Assembly (NCBI GenBank): GCA_937880875.1
Contig: CALGRI010000373.1
Span: forward strand, 1-33,956
Reading direction: 5' to 3'
DNA from: an uncultured Pseudomonadota bacterium
GTDB lineage: Bacteria; Desulfobacterota; Desulfobacteria; Desulfobacterales; Desulfobacteraceae
Length of the DNA stretch: 33,956 bases
In this document: positions 9,764 to 19,008 of the stretch, in pieces
Layout: each line of letters opens with the position of its first letter
Numbering within the stretch: the stretch's first letter is position 1
The notes under the pieces: model-generated
Database searches by the model: none
Seen by the model: only the letters and a program-made list of their open reading frames with translations
Told to the model about the DNA's origin: nothing
Made by a program: the position numbers and the translations under genes

Positions 9764-10789
9764 TTATTCTTTACCATTAAAAAAATAACGTAAAATTTTG
9801 TTTTTAGTCTTTCTGATATTCATTTCGTAAAAATATGAAAATCCCCCGGGATAATATATCATTACCAGGATTAATACCAGAGCATAAATAACCAGATTCA
9901 ATCCCGGCAGATTTGTCAGGTTGGATCGGACAATTTCCATGAGAAATATAAAGGGAAATGCAATAACAGCCCCACCCCATAAACTTCCTCTTCCGCCTAT
10001 ATATGCTACGGCAAGAACCTCAACAGTTTTTGAGGTATGCATGATGTCCGGGGTCAAAATACCATAAAAATGGGCATAAAATCCACCAAGAACACCTGCT
10101 ATTGCACAGGACAGAGTAAAATTAAAAACCCGGTAATTAACCGGATTGATTCCCGAAGTTCTTGCAGCATCCATGTTCTGGCCAATGGCCTGGAAGGCCA
10201 GCCCAATTTTTGAGCGGACAATCCATTTACAAACCAGGTAGATTAAAAACAACAATATGATAATAAGAAAATAATATAGCACATTTGAATCGGTCTCAAA
10301 AAGACGGGGAACACGAAGGCCTAAAGGTCCCCGGGTCAGCCAGACCATTTTAGTTGCAAGCCCCATAATCGCCAGACCGAAAAACCAGGAAAGACATGCC
10401 GCGAAAATCCCTCTGAGACGCAGAGAGATCATTCCGATAATCAGCCCCATAGAGCCTGCGGTAATTCCACCTGCCACCATGGCCAGCCAGGGAGATAACC
10501 CCAGGTTGACGACCAGAAGTGCCGAGGTATAACCTCCAAAACCGGCTACTGCGGCATACCCGAAGTTGACAATATTAATATAGCCGGCTGTCAAGTCAAA
10601 TCCCACACTCATGGCTGCAATGAAGCCGCTGTAAATCAGCCACCTGAGCATATACTCCTGGTTGAAAGGCGGGATAAAAGGAAGGGCAAATAATAAGACC
10701 AGTCCTGATAATCCAGCCGGCGTCAGGCATAATTTATCAAGCAACTTATCAAATGGATTCATTTGCTGACTTGTTATTGTGTTATCCAT
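9764..10789 (-). CDS. Branched-chain amino acid-type ABC transporter permease (LivM family)
   Basis: 341 aa hydrophobic; 'GFDLTAGYINIVNFGYAAVAGFGGYTSALLV', 'GGRGSLWGGAVIAF'. Confidence 0.92.
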   Translation of the reverse strand: MDNTITSQQMNPFDKLLDKLCLTPAGLSGLVLLFALPFIPPFNQEYMLRWLIYSGFIAAMSVGFDLTAGYINIVNFGYAAVAGFGGYTSALLVVNLGLSPWLAMVAGGITAGSMGLIIGMISLRLRGIFAACLSWFFGLAIMGLATKMVWLTRGPLGLRVPRLFETDSNVLYYFLIIILLFLIYLVCKWIVRSKIGLAFQAIGQNMDAARTSGINPVNYRVFNFTLSCAIAGVLGGFYAHFYGILTPDIMHTSKTVEVLAVAYIGGRGSLWGGAVIAFPFIFLMEIVRSNLTNLPGLNLVIYALVLILVMIYYPGGFSYFYEMNIRKTKNKILRYFFNGKE

Positions 10790-10821
10790 ATAATCTCCTA
10801 TTTTTCCAATGATTTGACAAA

Positions 10822-11850
10822 TTATTTGTCTAGGGCACCGCGGACATCTGAACCAAATATCCCACTGGGTTTAAAAATCAAAATCAACATAATCAAGGCG
10901 GAAGGAATAACAAAATCCCATCCTGAACCGAAATATTCAACTGTAATTGCCTTAAGCAAAGCCACCATGAATGCACCGGCTACTGCTCCCAGAATATTTC
11001 CAAGACCTGAGAGAATAACTACAAACCATGCCAGATATAAAGGTTCTAAACCCACAGTGGGGTATGAAGGATACATGAATAAAAGGCTGCCACCGGCCAC
11101 AGCTGAAAGGGCACAGGCAAGGGAAATAGTTAAGAGAACAACATTCTCAATATCTATACCCACAATCTGAGCGCCTGTGATATCCTGAGAAACCGCCCGT
11201 ATTGACATACCCGTGCGGGTATAAGTCATAAAAAACCAGAAAAGTGCAACAATTACGGCCGAAATCACAAAGGCCATGGCTCTGTCCCTGGATATGAACA
11301 CATCTGCAATGGAAATCGGCATTCCGCTCCAATACGCGACAATGCCTTTGAACTCAGCTCCGAATATGAGCTGATGCATGTTAACCAAAAGGACACTTAA
11401 CCCGACACAGAGTAAGAAAGAATTCATTACCCAGTTATCAGAGGAGCGCCTTCTCAGGGGGCCAAACACAATTTTTTCCGCAATAATACCGCTGATAGCC
11501 CCCGCTATGGCGGCACAGACGATGGCGACCAAAGGGCCAATCACTGCCATGAATGACTCTGGATTTTCACTGATATAATTGCTGATGGGAGTAAATACAT
11601 AATAGGCCGTCAAAGAACCGATCATAAAGAATTCACCATGGGCAAACATGGCAATATTGAGTACACCCAGCATCAGAGTAAGGCCTGTGGCGACCAACGC
11701 AAGCATGCCGCCTGTGATTATTGTATTAACCAGCAGGTAAGGACCGGAATTTATCGCTGCAAACACGGCAATCAAAATCGTTGCCACGATAGATATGCCT
11801 GCTGAGGATTTTGTCCAGGTTAAAAATTTGGAAACATAGTTATTTGACAT
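10822..11850 (-). CDS. Branched-chain amino acid-type ABC transporter permease (LivH family)
   Basis: 342 aa; 'TLMLGVLNIAMFAHGEFFMIGS', 'GLGNILGAVAGAFMVALLKA'. Confidence 0.92.
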   Translation of the reverse strand: MSNNYVSKFLTWTKSSAGISIVATILIAVFAAINSGPYLLVNTIITGGMLALVATGLTLMLGVLNIAMFAHGEFFMIGSLTAYYVFTPISNYISENPESFMAVIGPLVAIVCAAIAGAISGIIAEKIVFGPLRRRSSDNWVMNSFLLCVGLSVLLVNMHQLIFGAEFKGIVAYWSGMPISIADVFISRDRAMAFVISAVIVALFWFFMTYTRTGMSIRAVSQDITGAQIVGIDIENVVLLTISLACALSAVAGGSLLFMYPSYPTVGLEPLYLAWFVVILSGLGNILGAVAGAFMVALLKAITVEYFGSGWDFVIPSALIMLILIFKPSGIFGSDVRGALDK

Positions 11851-11874
11851 GAATTTATTTCTCCAAAAAGAAAA

Positions 11875-12582
11875 TTAAACGCCTAGAAATACTTTTCTGA
11901 CATAGGGATCATCTGCCAGGTCATGACTTTTGCCTTCCAGGCCAACTTTACCATTTTCAAGGATATATCCTCGATCAGTGACAGCCAGGGTCTTGGTGAC
12001 ATTTTGCTCCACCAAAAGGATGGTCACGCCTGCTTTAATAAGAATATCAAGGGATTCAAACACATTTGCCACCAATTGTGGTGCAAGCCCAAATGAAGGT
12101 TCATCCACCAGAAGCAGTTTGGGATCAGACATCATACCACGGCCAATGGCCAGCATTTTTCTCTCCCCTCCACTCATGGTACCGGCCAGTTGATCCTTTC
12201 TTTCAGCCAGGCGGGGAAAAAGGCTGAACACAAAGTCAAGGCGTTCATTCTGGACTTTTTTGTCCTTGATAATATAGGCACCCATGTAAAGATTTTCCTG
12301 CACCGTCATATTTACAAACAGATTTAATTCCTCAGAAACAAAAGAAATTCCTTTTTTTGTGATCTGAGATGCAGGAAGTCCTGTAATATTTTCTCCATTG
12401 AAAAAAATACTGCCTCCCATAGGAGATATCAGACCTGCAATGGTTTTCATGGTGGTGCTTTTTCCGGCGCCATTGGGTCCTACAATACAGACATACTCAC
12501 CCTTCTCTATATTTAAAGAGACTGAACGTAATATCTGCAGGTATCCATATCCTGCATCAAGATTTTTCACTTCTAACAGCAT
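11875..12582 (-). CDS. ABC transporter ATP-binding protein (LivF family)
   Basis: 235 aa; Walker A GPNGAGKST, signature MSGGERKM, Walker B LLLVDEPSFGLAP. Confidence 0.93.
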   Translation of the reverse strand: MLLEVKNLDAGYGYLQILRSVSLNIEKGEYVCIVGPNGAGKSTTMKTIAGLISPMGGSIFFNGENITGLPASQITKKGISFVSEELNLFVNMTVQENLYMGAYIIKDKKVQNERLDFVFSLFPRLAERKDQLAGTMSGGERKMLAIGRGMMSDPKLLLVDEPSFGLAPQLVANVFESLDILIKAGVTILLVEQNVTKTLAVTDRGYILENGKVGLEGKSHDLADDPYVRKVFLGV

Positions 12583-12633
12583 AAAGTCTCCGTTGATTCT
12601 TAAAGTTAATTGTCATCTGAGCTATCCGATTCA

Positions 12634-13347
12634 CTATCCGAGATAGGCTTTGGTAACCTTTGGATCATTTGCTACTTCTTCTGTTAAGCCTTCAGCTATT
12701 TTTGTTCCGAACTGGATACATAAAAGCCTGTTACACACTGCCATGATAAGCTGCATGATATGTTCGATCATAAGAATGGTAATGCCTTTTTTGCTGATCT
12801 TTTTAATGATTCCCATGATATCTTTCAGTTCTCCTTCACTGAGACCTGAAGCCATTTCATCCATGAACAAGACTTTGGGATTGCTGGCAAGCGCACGTGC
12901 CAAATCCAGGCGTTTGAGCTGAACTGTGTTAAGCTGTTCCGCCACAACCGTTTCCTCCATGGGGAACTCTACAAAAGCAAGCATTTGTCTGGAATGCTCA
13001 ACCGGGTCCTTAACCCTTCCGGCTTTATTACCAAATATGGTGGCCGTCATTACGCTTTCAATGGCCGTCATTTTTGGAAATGGACTGGGAATCTGGAATG
13101 TGCGGGAAAGACCGTTACGACACATTTTTTCAGGAGTTAAACCCGTAGTATTCTTCCCAAACATTTTTACTGTTCCTTCAGTTGGGGGATTTAACCCGGA
13201 AATGGCATTTATAAATGTTGTTTTCCCGGCCCCGTTGGGACCGATCAAACCATAGATATCCCCTTCATATAATGTCATGGAGACATTGTTTACTGCGATC
13301 AAACCACCAAATCTTTTCGTTAAATTATTGGTTTCCAATACAATCAT
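12634..13347 (-). CDS. ABC transporter ATP-binding protein (LivG family)
   Basis: 237 aa; GPNGAGKTTFINAISGL, 'VLFMDEMASGLSEGE'. Confidence 0.92.
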   Translation of the reverse strand: MIVLETNNLTKRFGGLIAVNNVSMTLYEGDIYGLIGPNGAGKTTFINAISGLNPPTEGTVKMFGKNTTGLTPEKMCRNGLSRTFQIPSPFPKMTAIESVMTATIFGNKAGRVKDPVEHSRQMLAFVEFPMEETVVAEQLNTVQLKRLDLARALASNPKVLFMDEMASGLSEGELKDIMGIIKKISKKGITILMIEHIMQLIMAVCNRLLCIQFGTKIAEGLTEEVANDPKVTKAYLG

Positions 13348-13381
13348 TTTCGCCTCTAATTCTATTGATTTTATAGATTAA

Positions 13382-13419
13382 ACAAACAGGGGATAACCAT
13401 TTTCGTATCCCCTGTTTGT
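13382..13419 (-). terminator. Intercistronic stem-loop between livJ-like and livG-like genes
   Basis: Perfect 14-bp stem ACAAACAGGGGATA ... TATCCCCTGTTTGT with a 10-nt loop. Confidence 0.75.
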
Positions 13420-13431
13420 ATTCATGTCAGG

Positions 13432-14688
13432 CTATTTTTGTTTGAAATCCGCTTGTTTCCAGTCATCAGGATAGATGATGTTACTTTTTCCGTCCATGTA
13501 TTGAAGAACGGGGAAAAAGAAAGCGTCGGAAGCAATGACAGGATCAGGTAGTGTTTCTGCGGTATACTTGTACTCATTCATGATAAGGGCACCGTCCGCC
13601 TTGCCGTATGTCAGTTTGCCCGTATTGAGTTCACTGATAACGACCTCGTGGATGGATTCTTTATCGAGTTTTCCATGTTTTTCAATGGTTCTTTTGGCAA
13701 TTTTGATGAAAAAATTGGCATAATCGTATGACAGTCCGGATGCTGAAGGACTCGGGTTGTATCCGAATTTAGCCTTGATTGATTCTGCCCAGTCCTGGGC
13801 AGCCTTTGTTGTAAGCTCGGGGATCATGTCCAGAACGTAGTTTGAAGAATTTCCTGTCAGCTTGTACCAGTCGGCATTCCAGCCGAACCCATCGGCAATG
13901 ATTACGGCTTTAACTCCGACCTCACTGGCCTGTTTGATAAAACCCGAGATGGAAGGTGCGGATGTGGATGTTCCGGCCAGGACTGCCGCCCCGCCTTTTT
14001 TATACTTGCTCAGAAGAGAATAGAAATCGGTCTGGGTGAAGGGGAAGTAATCTTCGGAAAGAACTGTCCATCCTGTAGCTTCAAAACCCTTTTTGACTGC
14101 TGCTCCCACGCTTCTGCCCCAGTCAGTCTCTTCGCCGTAAATGGCTACGATCTTTTTTTCAGGTGTGAATTTACCGCTTGCAATAGCTGCATTGATACTC
14201 TCTACATAACCCGGAATAAGGTCTCCGGGAATTGGCCATCCCTTGGCAGCCCAATAACTGTATTTTTCAGGATCTGATTTATATTTTTCATTTACAATCT
14301 CGGCTGCACCCATTGCGAACAAATGCTGCACTTTGTACTGGACCGCAACATCCATTACCGCCGCTGCGACCGAACTGTGCCAATTCAGTATGGCAACCTG
14401 AACATCCTTTGATTCCGCAGCTTCTGCATAGGCGCTTGTGGCTTTTGCCGGGTCTGATTGAGAGTCGATCCATACAAGCTCTATCTTGTAATCACCAATT
14501 TTATAATCGATGTTTTCCATGGCCATTGTGACAGATCCCTTGAATTCACCACCGGTTTTAGCCGATGGACCGGTGAAGGGACCCAATACTCCAAGCTTAA
14601 AAGTTTCTGCTGCGAATGCCCCCGTTGAAAAAATAAAAAGAAATGCTGCGAAAAAAGCGATGATGAGTTGAACTTTTTTTGTACCCAT
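13432..14688 (-). CDS. ABC transporter substrate-binding protein (LivJ/Peripla_BP_6 family)
   Basis: Signal peptide 'MGTKKVQLIIAFFAAFLFIFSTGAFAAETFKLGVLGPFTGPSAKTGGEFKGSV'. ATG at 14688 is preceded by GGAGGC. The longer ORF start (14769) lies upstream of a putative sigma54 promoter. Confidence 0.92.
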   Translation of the reverse strand: MGTKKVQLIIAFFAAFLFIFSTGAFAAETFKLGVLGPFTGPSAKTGGEFKGSVTMAMENIDYKIGDYKIELVWIDSQSDPAKATSAYAEAAESKDVQVAILNWHSSVAAAVMDVAVQYKVQHLFAMGAAEIVNEKYKSDPEKYSYWAAKGWPIPGDLIPGYVESINAAIASGKFTPEKKIVAIYGEETDWGRSVGAAVKKGFEATGWTVLSEDYFPFTQTDFYSLLSKYKKGGAAVLAGTSTSAPSISGFIKQASEVGVKAVIIADGFGWNADWYKLTGNSSNYVLDMIPELTTKAAQDWAESIKAKFGYNPSPSASGLSYDYANFFIKIAKRTIEKHGKLDKESIHEVVISELNTGKLTYGKADGALIMNEYKYTAETLPDPVIASDAFFFPVLQYMDGKSNIIYPDDWKQADFKQK

Positions 14689-14752
14689 AAATCTTGCCTC
14701 CAAAATTAATGTAAATAAAAAATAGTGCCACACAAACGAACATTTTTTCGGT

Positions 14753-14768
14753 TGCAGTTTGTATGCCA
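14753..14768 (-). promoter_or_regulatory. Putative sigma54 -24/-12 promoter for the livJGFHM-dmgdh-etfBA operon
   Basis: Minus strand TGGCATACAAACTGCA: GG-N10-GC; close to consensus TGGCACN5TTGCA. Confidence 0.72.
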
Positions 14769-14947
14769 AAGCTACTTGTTCTTTTGATGAAAAACAAAAA
14801 AACAGTCGATTAAAGCTATTTTTAACCTTGACACAGTAATATGTAGAATAAATATCTTAAAAAAAACTTAAAAATACAAGGTAAAATTTGGTTTTGATAG
14901 TTTTATTTTAAAATGGTTATCCCTGTTTTCAATCATTTTTCATCTGC

Positions 14948-16393
14948 TTATTTTGATCTAAATTCTTTTCGGTTCAACCCATACTTTTTAAGCTTATAAT
15001 GGAAAGACTGGGGGGAAATCCCTAAACTTCTGGCAGCTTTTGCCGCATTACCGCCAGTGTAGTTTAAAGCATTGCTAATGATCTGCCTTTCATTTACTGC
15101 CTGGGTTTGGAGCAGGTCTGAAGAAAAAATATCTTTGCTTGAAACCTGGGTATTGGAAGCCTTTGCTTCAAACTGTTTTGGCAGTATTTTTTTTGCAAAC
15201 GAAAAAATATGGGATGGCAAATGTGCAAACCGGATAGTACTGCCGCCGGCTATCAAATTCATTGAGGCTTCAATAACATGTTTGAGTTCCCGGACATTTC
15301 CAGGCCAATGATATTTCCTAAACAAGGAAGACACATTTTTTGAGATATGGGTCACCTGCTTATTTAATGTTTTATTATATTCTACAATAAAATACCGGAC
15401 CAGCTCATTTAATTCATCTTTCCTTTCCCTTAAAGGCGGCAGCATGATGAAGACCACTCCCATCCTGTAAAACAAATCCATTCTTAATGCGCCCTTCTGG
15501 ATAATCTCCAACGGTGACTGTCCCACTGAACTGATTATTTTTATATCCAGATCTTGTTCTTTTAGAGACCCTAGTTTTCTAACCTTCTTCTCCTGAATAA
15601 CCCTTAAAAATTTAGCCTGAAGTGCCAACGGCATGGAATCCAGCTCATCTAAAAAAATGGTTCCCCCATCAGCCTGCTCGAAAAGACCGCGTTTATTGAT
15701 AGCACCGGTAAAAGCCCCCTTTGAAGTCCCGAACAAAATCCCTTCCAAAAGGTTTTCCGGAATCGCCGCACAATTTATCGGAATAAAGGGCTTTTCCCTT
15801 CTTGAACTGTGATTATGGATAGACTGGGCAAACAATTCCTTTCCCGTTCCCGTCTCTCCATAAATCATGATTGGAGATGGCGAATTAGAGGACATGGTGG
15901 CAATCCGCACAGCATTAAGCATATCTGGATCTGATCCAATGATATCAGAAAAATGAAACTGCGCACCATTATCCGCCTTCTTCTTTTTGGAAGCCCTATG
16001 ACCCATCACAATGGTTTTTTCCAAAAGTTGATAGTCCTTACAAAAGTTAATGGCGCCTATCAATATTCCGGATTTATATAAGGGGTAAACATTATTGATG
16101 ATATTGGCTACTTTGCCGAATCTAGTCTGGTACACCTTTGGTTCATTCATTATGGCCTGACCGCTTTTCAGGCAACGCATGGTGGTGCTGGTATCATCGG
16201 TAAGCTGGTAAATATCTATAATTCTCTTTCCGATCACATCTTCGGGATCTAAATCATCTATCCTGGCCTGGGTTTCGTTATAAAACAATACCTTCCCCGT
16301 GGTATCCGCAATCAATATGCCTTCATGCATGGATGATAAAACCCTGTAAATATCAATATCCTCCAGAATAAGCTTTTCCATCATATCACCCAT
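14948..16393 (-). CDS. Sigma54-dependent transcriptional activator (PAS - AAA+ - Fis HTH)
   Basis: 481 aa; GETGTGKE, GAFTGA, WPGNVREL, HTH 'TGGNAAKAARSLGISPQSFHYKLKKYG'. Paralogous to the ORF at 220. Confidence 0.93.
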   Translation of the reverse strand: MGDMMEKLILEDIDIYRVLSSMHEGILIADTTGKVLFYNETQARIDDLDPEDVIGKRIIDIYQLTDDTSTTMRCLKSGQAIMNEPKVYQTRFGKVANIINNVYPLYKSGILIGAINFCKDYQLLEKTIVMGHRASKKKKADNGAQFHFSDIIGSDPDMLNAVRIATMSSNSPSPIMIYGETGTGKELFAQSIHNHSSRREKPFIPINCAAIPENLLEGILFGTSKGAFTGAINKRGLFEQADGGTIFLDELDSMPLALQAKFLRVIQEKKVRKLGSLKEQDLDIKIISSVGQSPLEIIQKGALRMDLFYRMGVVFIMLPPLRERKDELNELVRYFIVEYNKTLNKQVTHISKNVSSLFRKYHWPGNVRELKHVIEASMNLIAGGSTIRFAHLPSHIFSFAKKILPKQFEAKASNTQVSSKDIFSSDLLQTQAVNERQIISNALNYTGGNAAKAARSLGISPQSFHYKLKKYGLNRKEFRSK

Positions 16394-16613
16394 AAAATCA
16401 AAAAATTTTTATAATTTTTTTTTACTACCACAATGTATTTCTTATAAATGCCTCTTTTATAAGGAAAATGCAAGAAATATCAAAAAATTTTTATTTTTTC
16501 AGTTTTATTTAAACCTTTATTTTTTTAAAAACCTTTAAGACAATGACATTAAACTGTTTAAATAATACAAAAATATCTAAGTATCGCTTAATACCAATCA
16601 CCTGAAAATCATG

Positions 16614-16629
16614 TGGCATGGATCATGCA
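16614..16629 (+). promoter_or_regulatory. Putative sigma54 -24/-12 promoter for the mttB2 operon
   Basis: TGGCATGGATCATGCA: GG-N10-GC, about 45 nt upstream of the 16674 start codon. Confidence 0.72.
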
Positions 16630-16673
16630 AATTTTTTGCATATTGACAACCTTTAGACCAGGAGAGAAGTACC

Positions 16674-18092
16674 ATGCATTTTTTCGAATATTTTTCAACC
16701 AATGAATTAGAAAAAATCCATGAGGCCACGCTGATTATAATGGAGACAGCAGGCCTTAATTTTTCTTATGAACCCGCAAGAAACCTTTTTGCCAAGGCTG
16801 GCTGTAAAATAGACGGACACAGGGTATTTTTTCCAAAAAAACTGGTTGAAGAACAGATCAAAAAAGCCCCGTCTCAATTTACTCTCCATGCCAGGAATCC
16901 TGAAAAAAATGTCACGATCGGGGGAGATAATATCGCTTTTATGCCGTGTTACGGCGCCCCTTTTGTCAATGACCTAGATAAAGGCCGAAGAAAGGGAACC
17001 CTTGAAGATTTTAACAACTTTGTTAAATTGGCATATGAAAGTCCTTACATGGATATCACCGGCGGTATGATGACAGAGCCAAATGATATTCCTGTTGCCC
17101 ATAGGAATGCTGAAAGAATTTATGGTGCAATGATATTGTCTGACAAACCGTTTATGGGAGCCGGAACCGGTGCCATGGATGCACGACAAACCATTGAAAT
17201 GGCATCTCTTGTTTTTGGAAGCCGTAAAGAAATGGCAGACAAACCGCCTTTTATCAGCATTCTGTGTTCTTTAACCCCTTTGGGTTTTGATGACAAGATG
17301 TGCGGCGGCATCATGGAATATGCCAGAGCCGGTATGCCGCAATTGATATCCTCCCTTGCCATTGCAGGGGCCACCTCCCCGGTCACCATGGAGGGAACCC
17401 TGGTGGTCCAGAATGCTGAAATACTGGCGGGTATCACTCTGAGCCAGCTTGTCCGGGAAGGCGCACCCGTTGTATTTGCAGGGTCATCATCAGCCACTGC
17501 CATGCGGTACGGCACTTTGAGTATCGGCGCACCGGAAATGGCCATCAATACAGCTGCCACAGCCCAAATGGGTCGTTTCTATAATCTCCCTGTCCGGGGC
17601 GGCGGGGCTTTAACTGATTCAAAAACAGTGGATTCCCAGGCTGCCTATGAATCCATGATGAGCATGATGATGGCCACCATGAGCGGCATTAACTTTGTTC
17701 TTCACTCTGCCGGCATCCTTGAAGGGTATATAACGGCATCCTATGAAAAATTCATCATTGACAATGAAATCTGCGGGATGTGCAAGAGGATCTTACGGGG
17801 AGAGGACATCACTGCTGAAAAACTGGCAGTAGATGCGATCATGCAAGTCGGTCCAGGGGGTGAATATCTAACCCATATGCATACATTCCAGCATTTTAAG
17901 GAGGCGCTTTACACCCCGCTCATGGAAGAACGGGACAATTTTACCAGCTGGAAAAGCAAAGGCGCTTTGACCATGGAGCAGCGGGCCAATGCCCGGTACA
18001 AAAAAATCCTTGAAACCTATGAAGAACCTGATATGGATGATAATATCCGAAAAGACCTGGATGCGTATATCAAATCAGTTCGAAATACATGA
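16674..18092 (+). CDS. MttB-superfamily methyltransferase, non-pyrrolysine
   Basis: 472 aa; paralog of the ORF at 2027 (HARNPEKNV, YGAPF, VQNAEILAGITLSQLVREGAPVVFAGSSSA); no TAG interruption; RBS AGGAGAG. Confidence 0.93.
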   Translation: MHFFEYFSTNELEKIHEATLIIMETAGLNFSYEPARNLFAKAGCKIDGHRVFFPKKLVEEQIKKAPSQFTLHARNPEKNVTIGGDNIAFMPCYGAPFVNDLDKGRRKGTLEDFNNFVKLAYESPYMDITGGMMTEPNDIPVAHRNAERIYGAMILSDKPFMGAGTGAMDARQTIEMASLVFGSRKEMADKPPFISILCSLTPLGFDDKMCGGIMEYARAGMPQLISSLAIAGATSPVTMEGTLVVQNAEILAGITLSQLVREGAPVVFAGSSSATAMRYGTLSIGAPEMAINTAATAQMGRFYNLPVRGGGALTDSKTVDSQAAYESMMSMMMATMSGINFVLHSAGILEGYITASYEKFIIDNEICGMCKRILRGEDITAEKLAVDAIMQVGPGGEYLTHMHTFQHFKEALYTPLMEERDNFTSWKSKGALTMEQRANARYKKILETYEEPDMDDNIRKDLDAYIKSVRNT

Positions 18093-18108
18093 ATAAGGAG
18101 AGATTAAC

Positions 18109-18984
18109 ATGTTACTGGGATTACACACATACAGCTTTCATCTGCACGGCATGGGACAGAACTGGGGAGGGCACACACTCTCCTGGCCAAGGGTAATGGA
18201 TATTTTTAAACTCATGGACTGGGCCGTGGACAATGGTCTGGACGGGCTTCACATCACCGCGGTTGACTGCGAATCCACGGATGCAGCACAGCTTACAAAA
18301 ATCAAGGACGCGGCAAAAGATCATGGGCTTTACCTGGAATACAATTTTTCCCTGGATGAAGAATTTGACCCAAGACTGACCCATCCCCTGGAGCAGGGAA
18401 TCAAAATTGCCCATGCCCTTGGAACTGATATTGGAAAAGTCAGCCTGGATTTGAGACGTCCCCGTCCCCTCTGCGCAAGCCGTCATCATCCGGACATTAT
18501 GAAACAGCTTATCCATATTGCAAAGCTTACCCAAAAAGTTGTACCCTTGTTAGAAAATACGGGTGTCAAACTGGCATTTGAAAACCATACTGAATCTTTT
18601 GCCAGTGAGATATTATGGCTGATTGATGAGGTCAACCATGCAAGTGTGGGTGCCTGTGTGGATACGGTTAATTCAGTAATGGTTCTGGAAGATCCCATGA
18701 CAGCCATTGAAAACCTGGCGCCCAGATCCTTTACAAATCATTTTTGTGATCACAGGATTGAAAGGGATCAGTTCGGGTGCAAATTTACAGGTGTAGCCTG
18801 CGGGGATGGGGACATTGATTTGAAAAAGGCCCTCCAGATTTTTAAAGAAACCTCGTCCATGAACCGTATCAACATTGAAGTGGAATGGGATGCAGGAGAT
18901 GACGGGCCTGAGACCGCCCGGAAAAAAGAGTATGAAGCGGTTGTAAAAAGCATCCAATACTGCCGTAATGTTTTAAATATTTGA
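18109..18984 (+). CDS. Sugar phosphate isomerase/epimerase-like TIM barrel (AP_endonuc_2 family)
   Basis: 291 aa; 'KLAFENHTESFASEILWLIDEVNHASVGACVDTVNS', 'INIEVEWDAGDDGPE'; RBS AAGGAGAG. Confidence 0.82.
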   Translation: MLLGLHTYSFHLHGMGQNWGGHTLSWPRVMDIFKLMDWAVDNGLDGLHITAVDCESTDAAQLTKIKDAAKDHGLYLEYNFSLDEEFDPRLTHPLEQGIKIAHALGTDIGKVSLDLRRPRPLCASRHHPDIMKQLIHIAKLTQKVVPLLENTGVKLAFENHTESFASEILWLIDEVNHASVGACVDTVNSVMVLEDPMTAIENLAPRSFTNHFCDHRIERDQFGCKFTGVACGDGDIDLKKALQIFKETSSMNRINIEVEWDAGDDGPETARKKEYEAVVKSIQYCRNVLNI

Positions 18985-19008
18985 ACCTATTAATTATTGG
19001 AGGATACA

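Noticed and set aside
14689-14769. N-terminal extension of the LivJ-like ORF (start at 14769)
   Set aside because: It precedes a standard signal peptide, overlaps the putative sigma54 promoter, and the ATG at 14688 has a good RBS.
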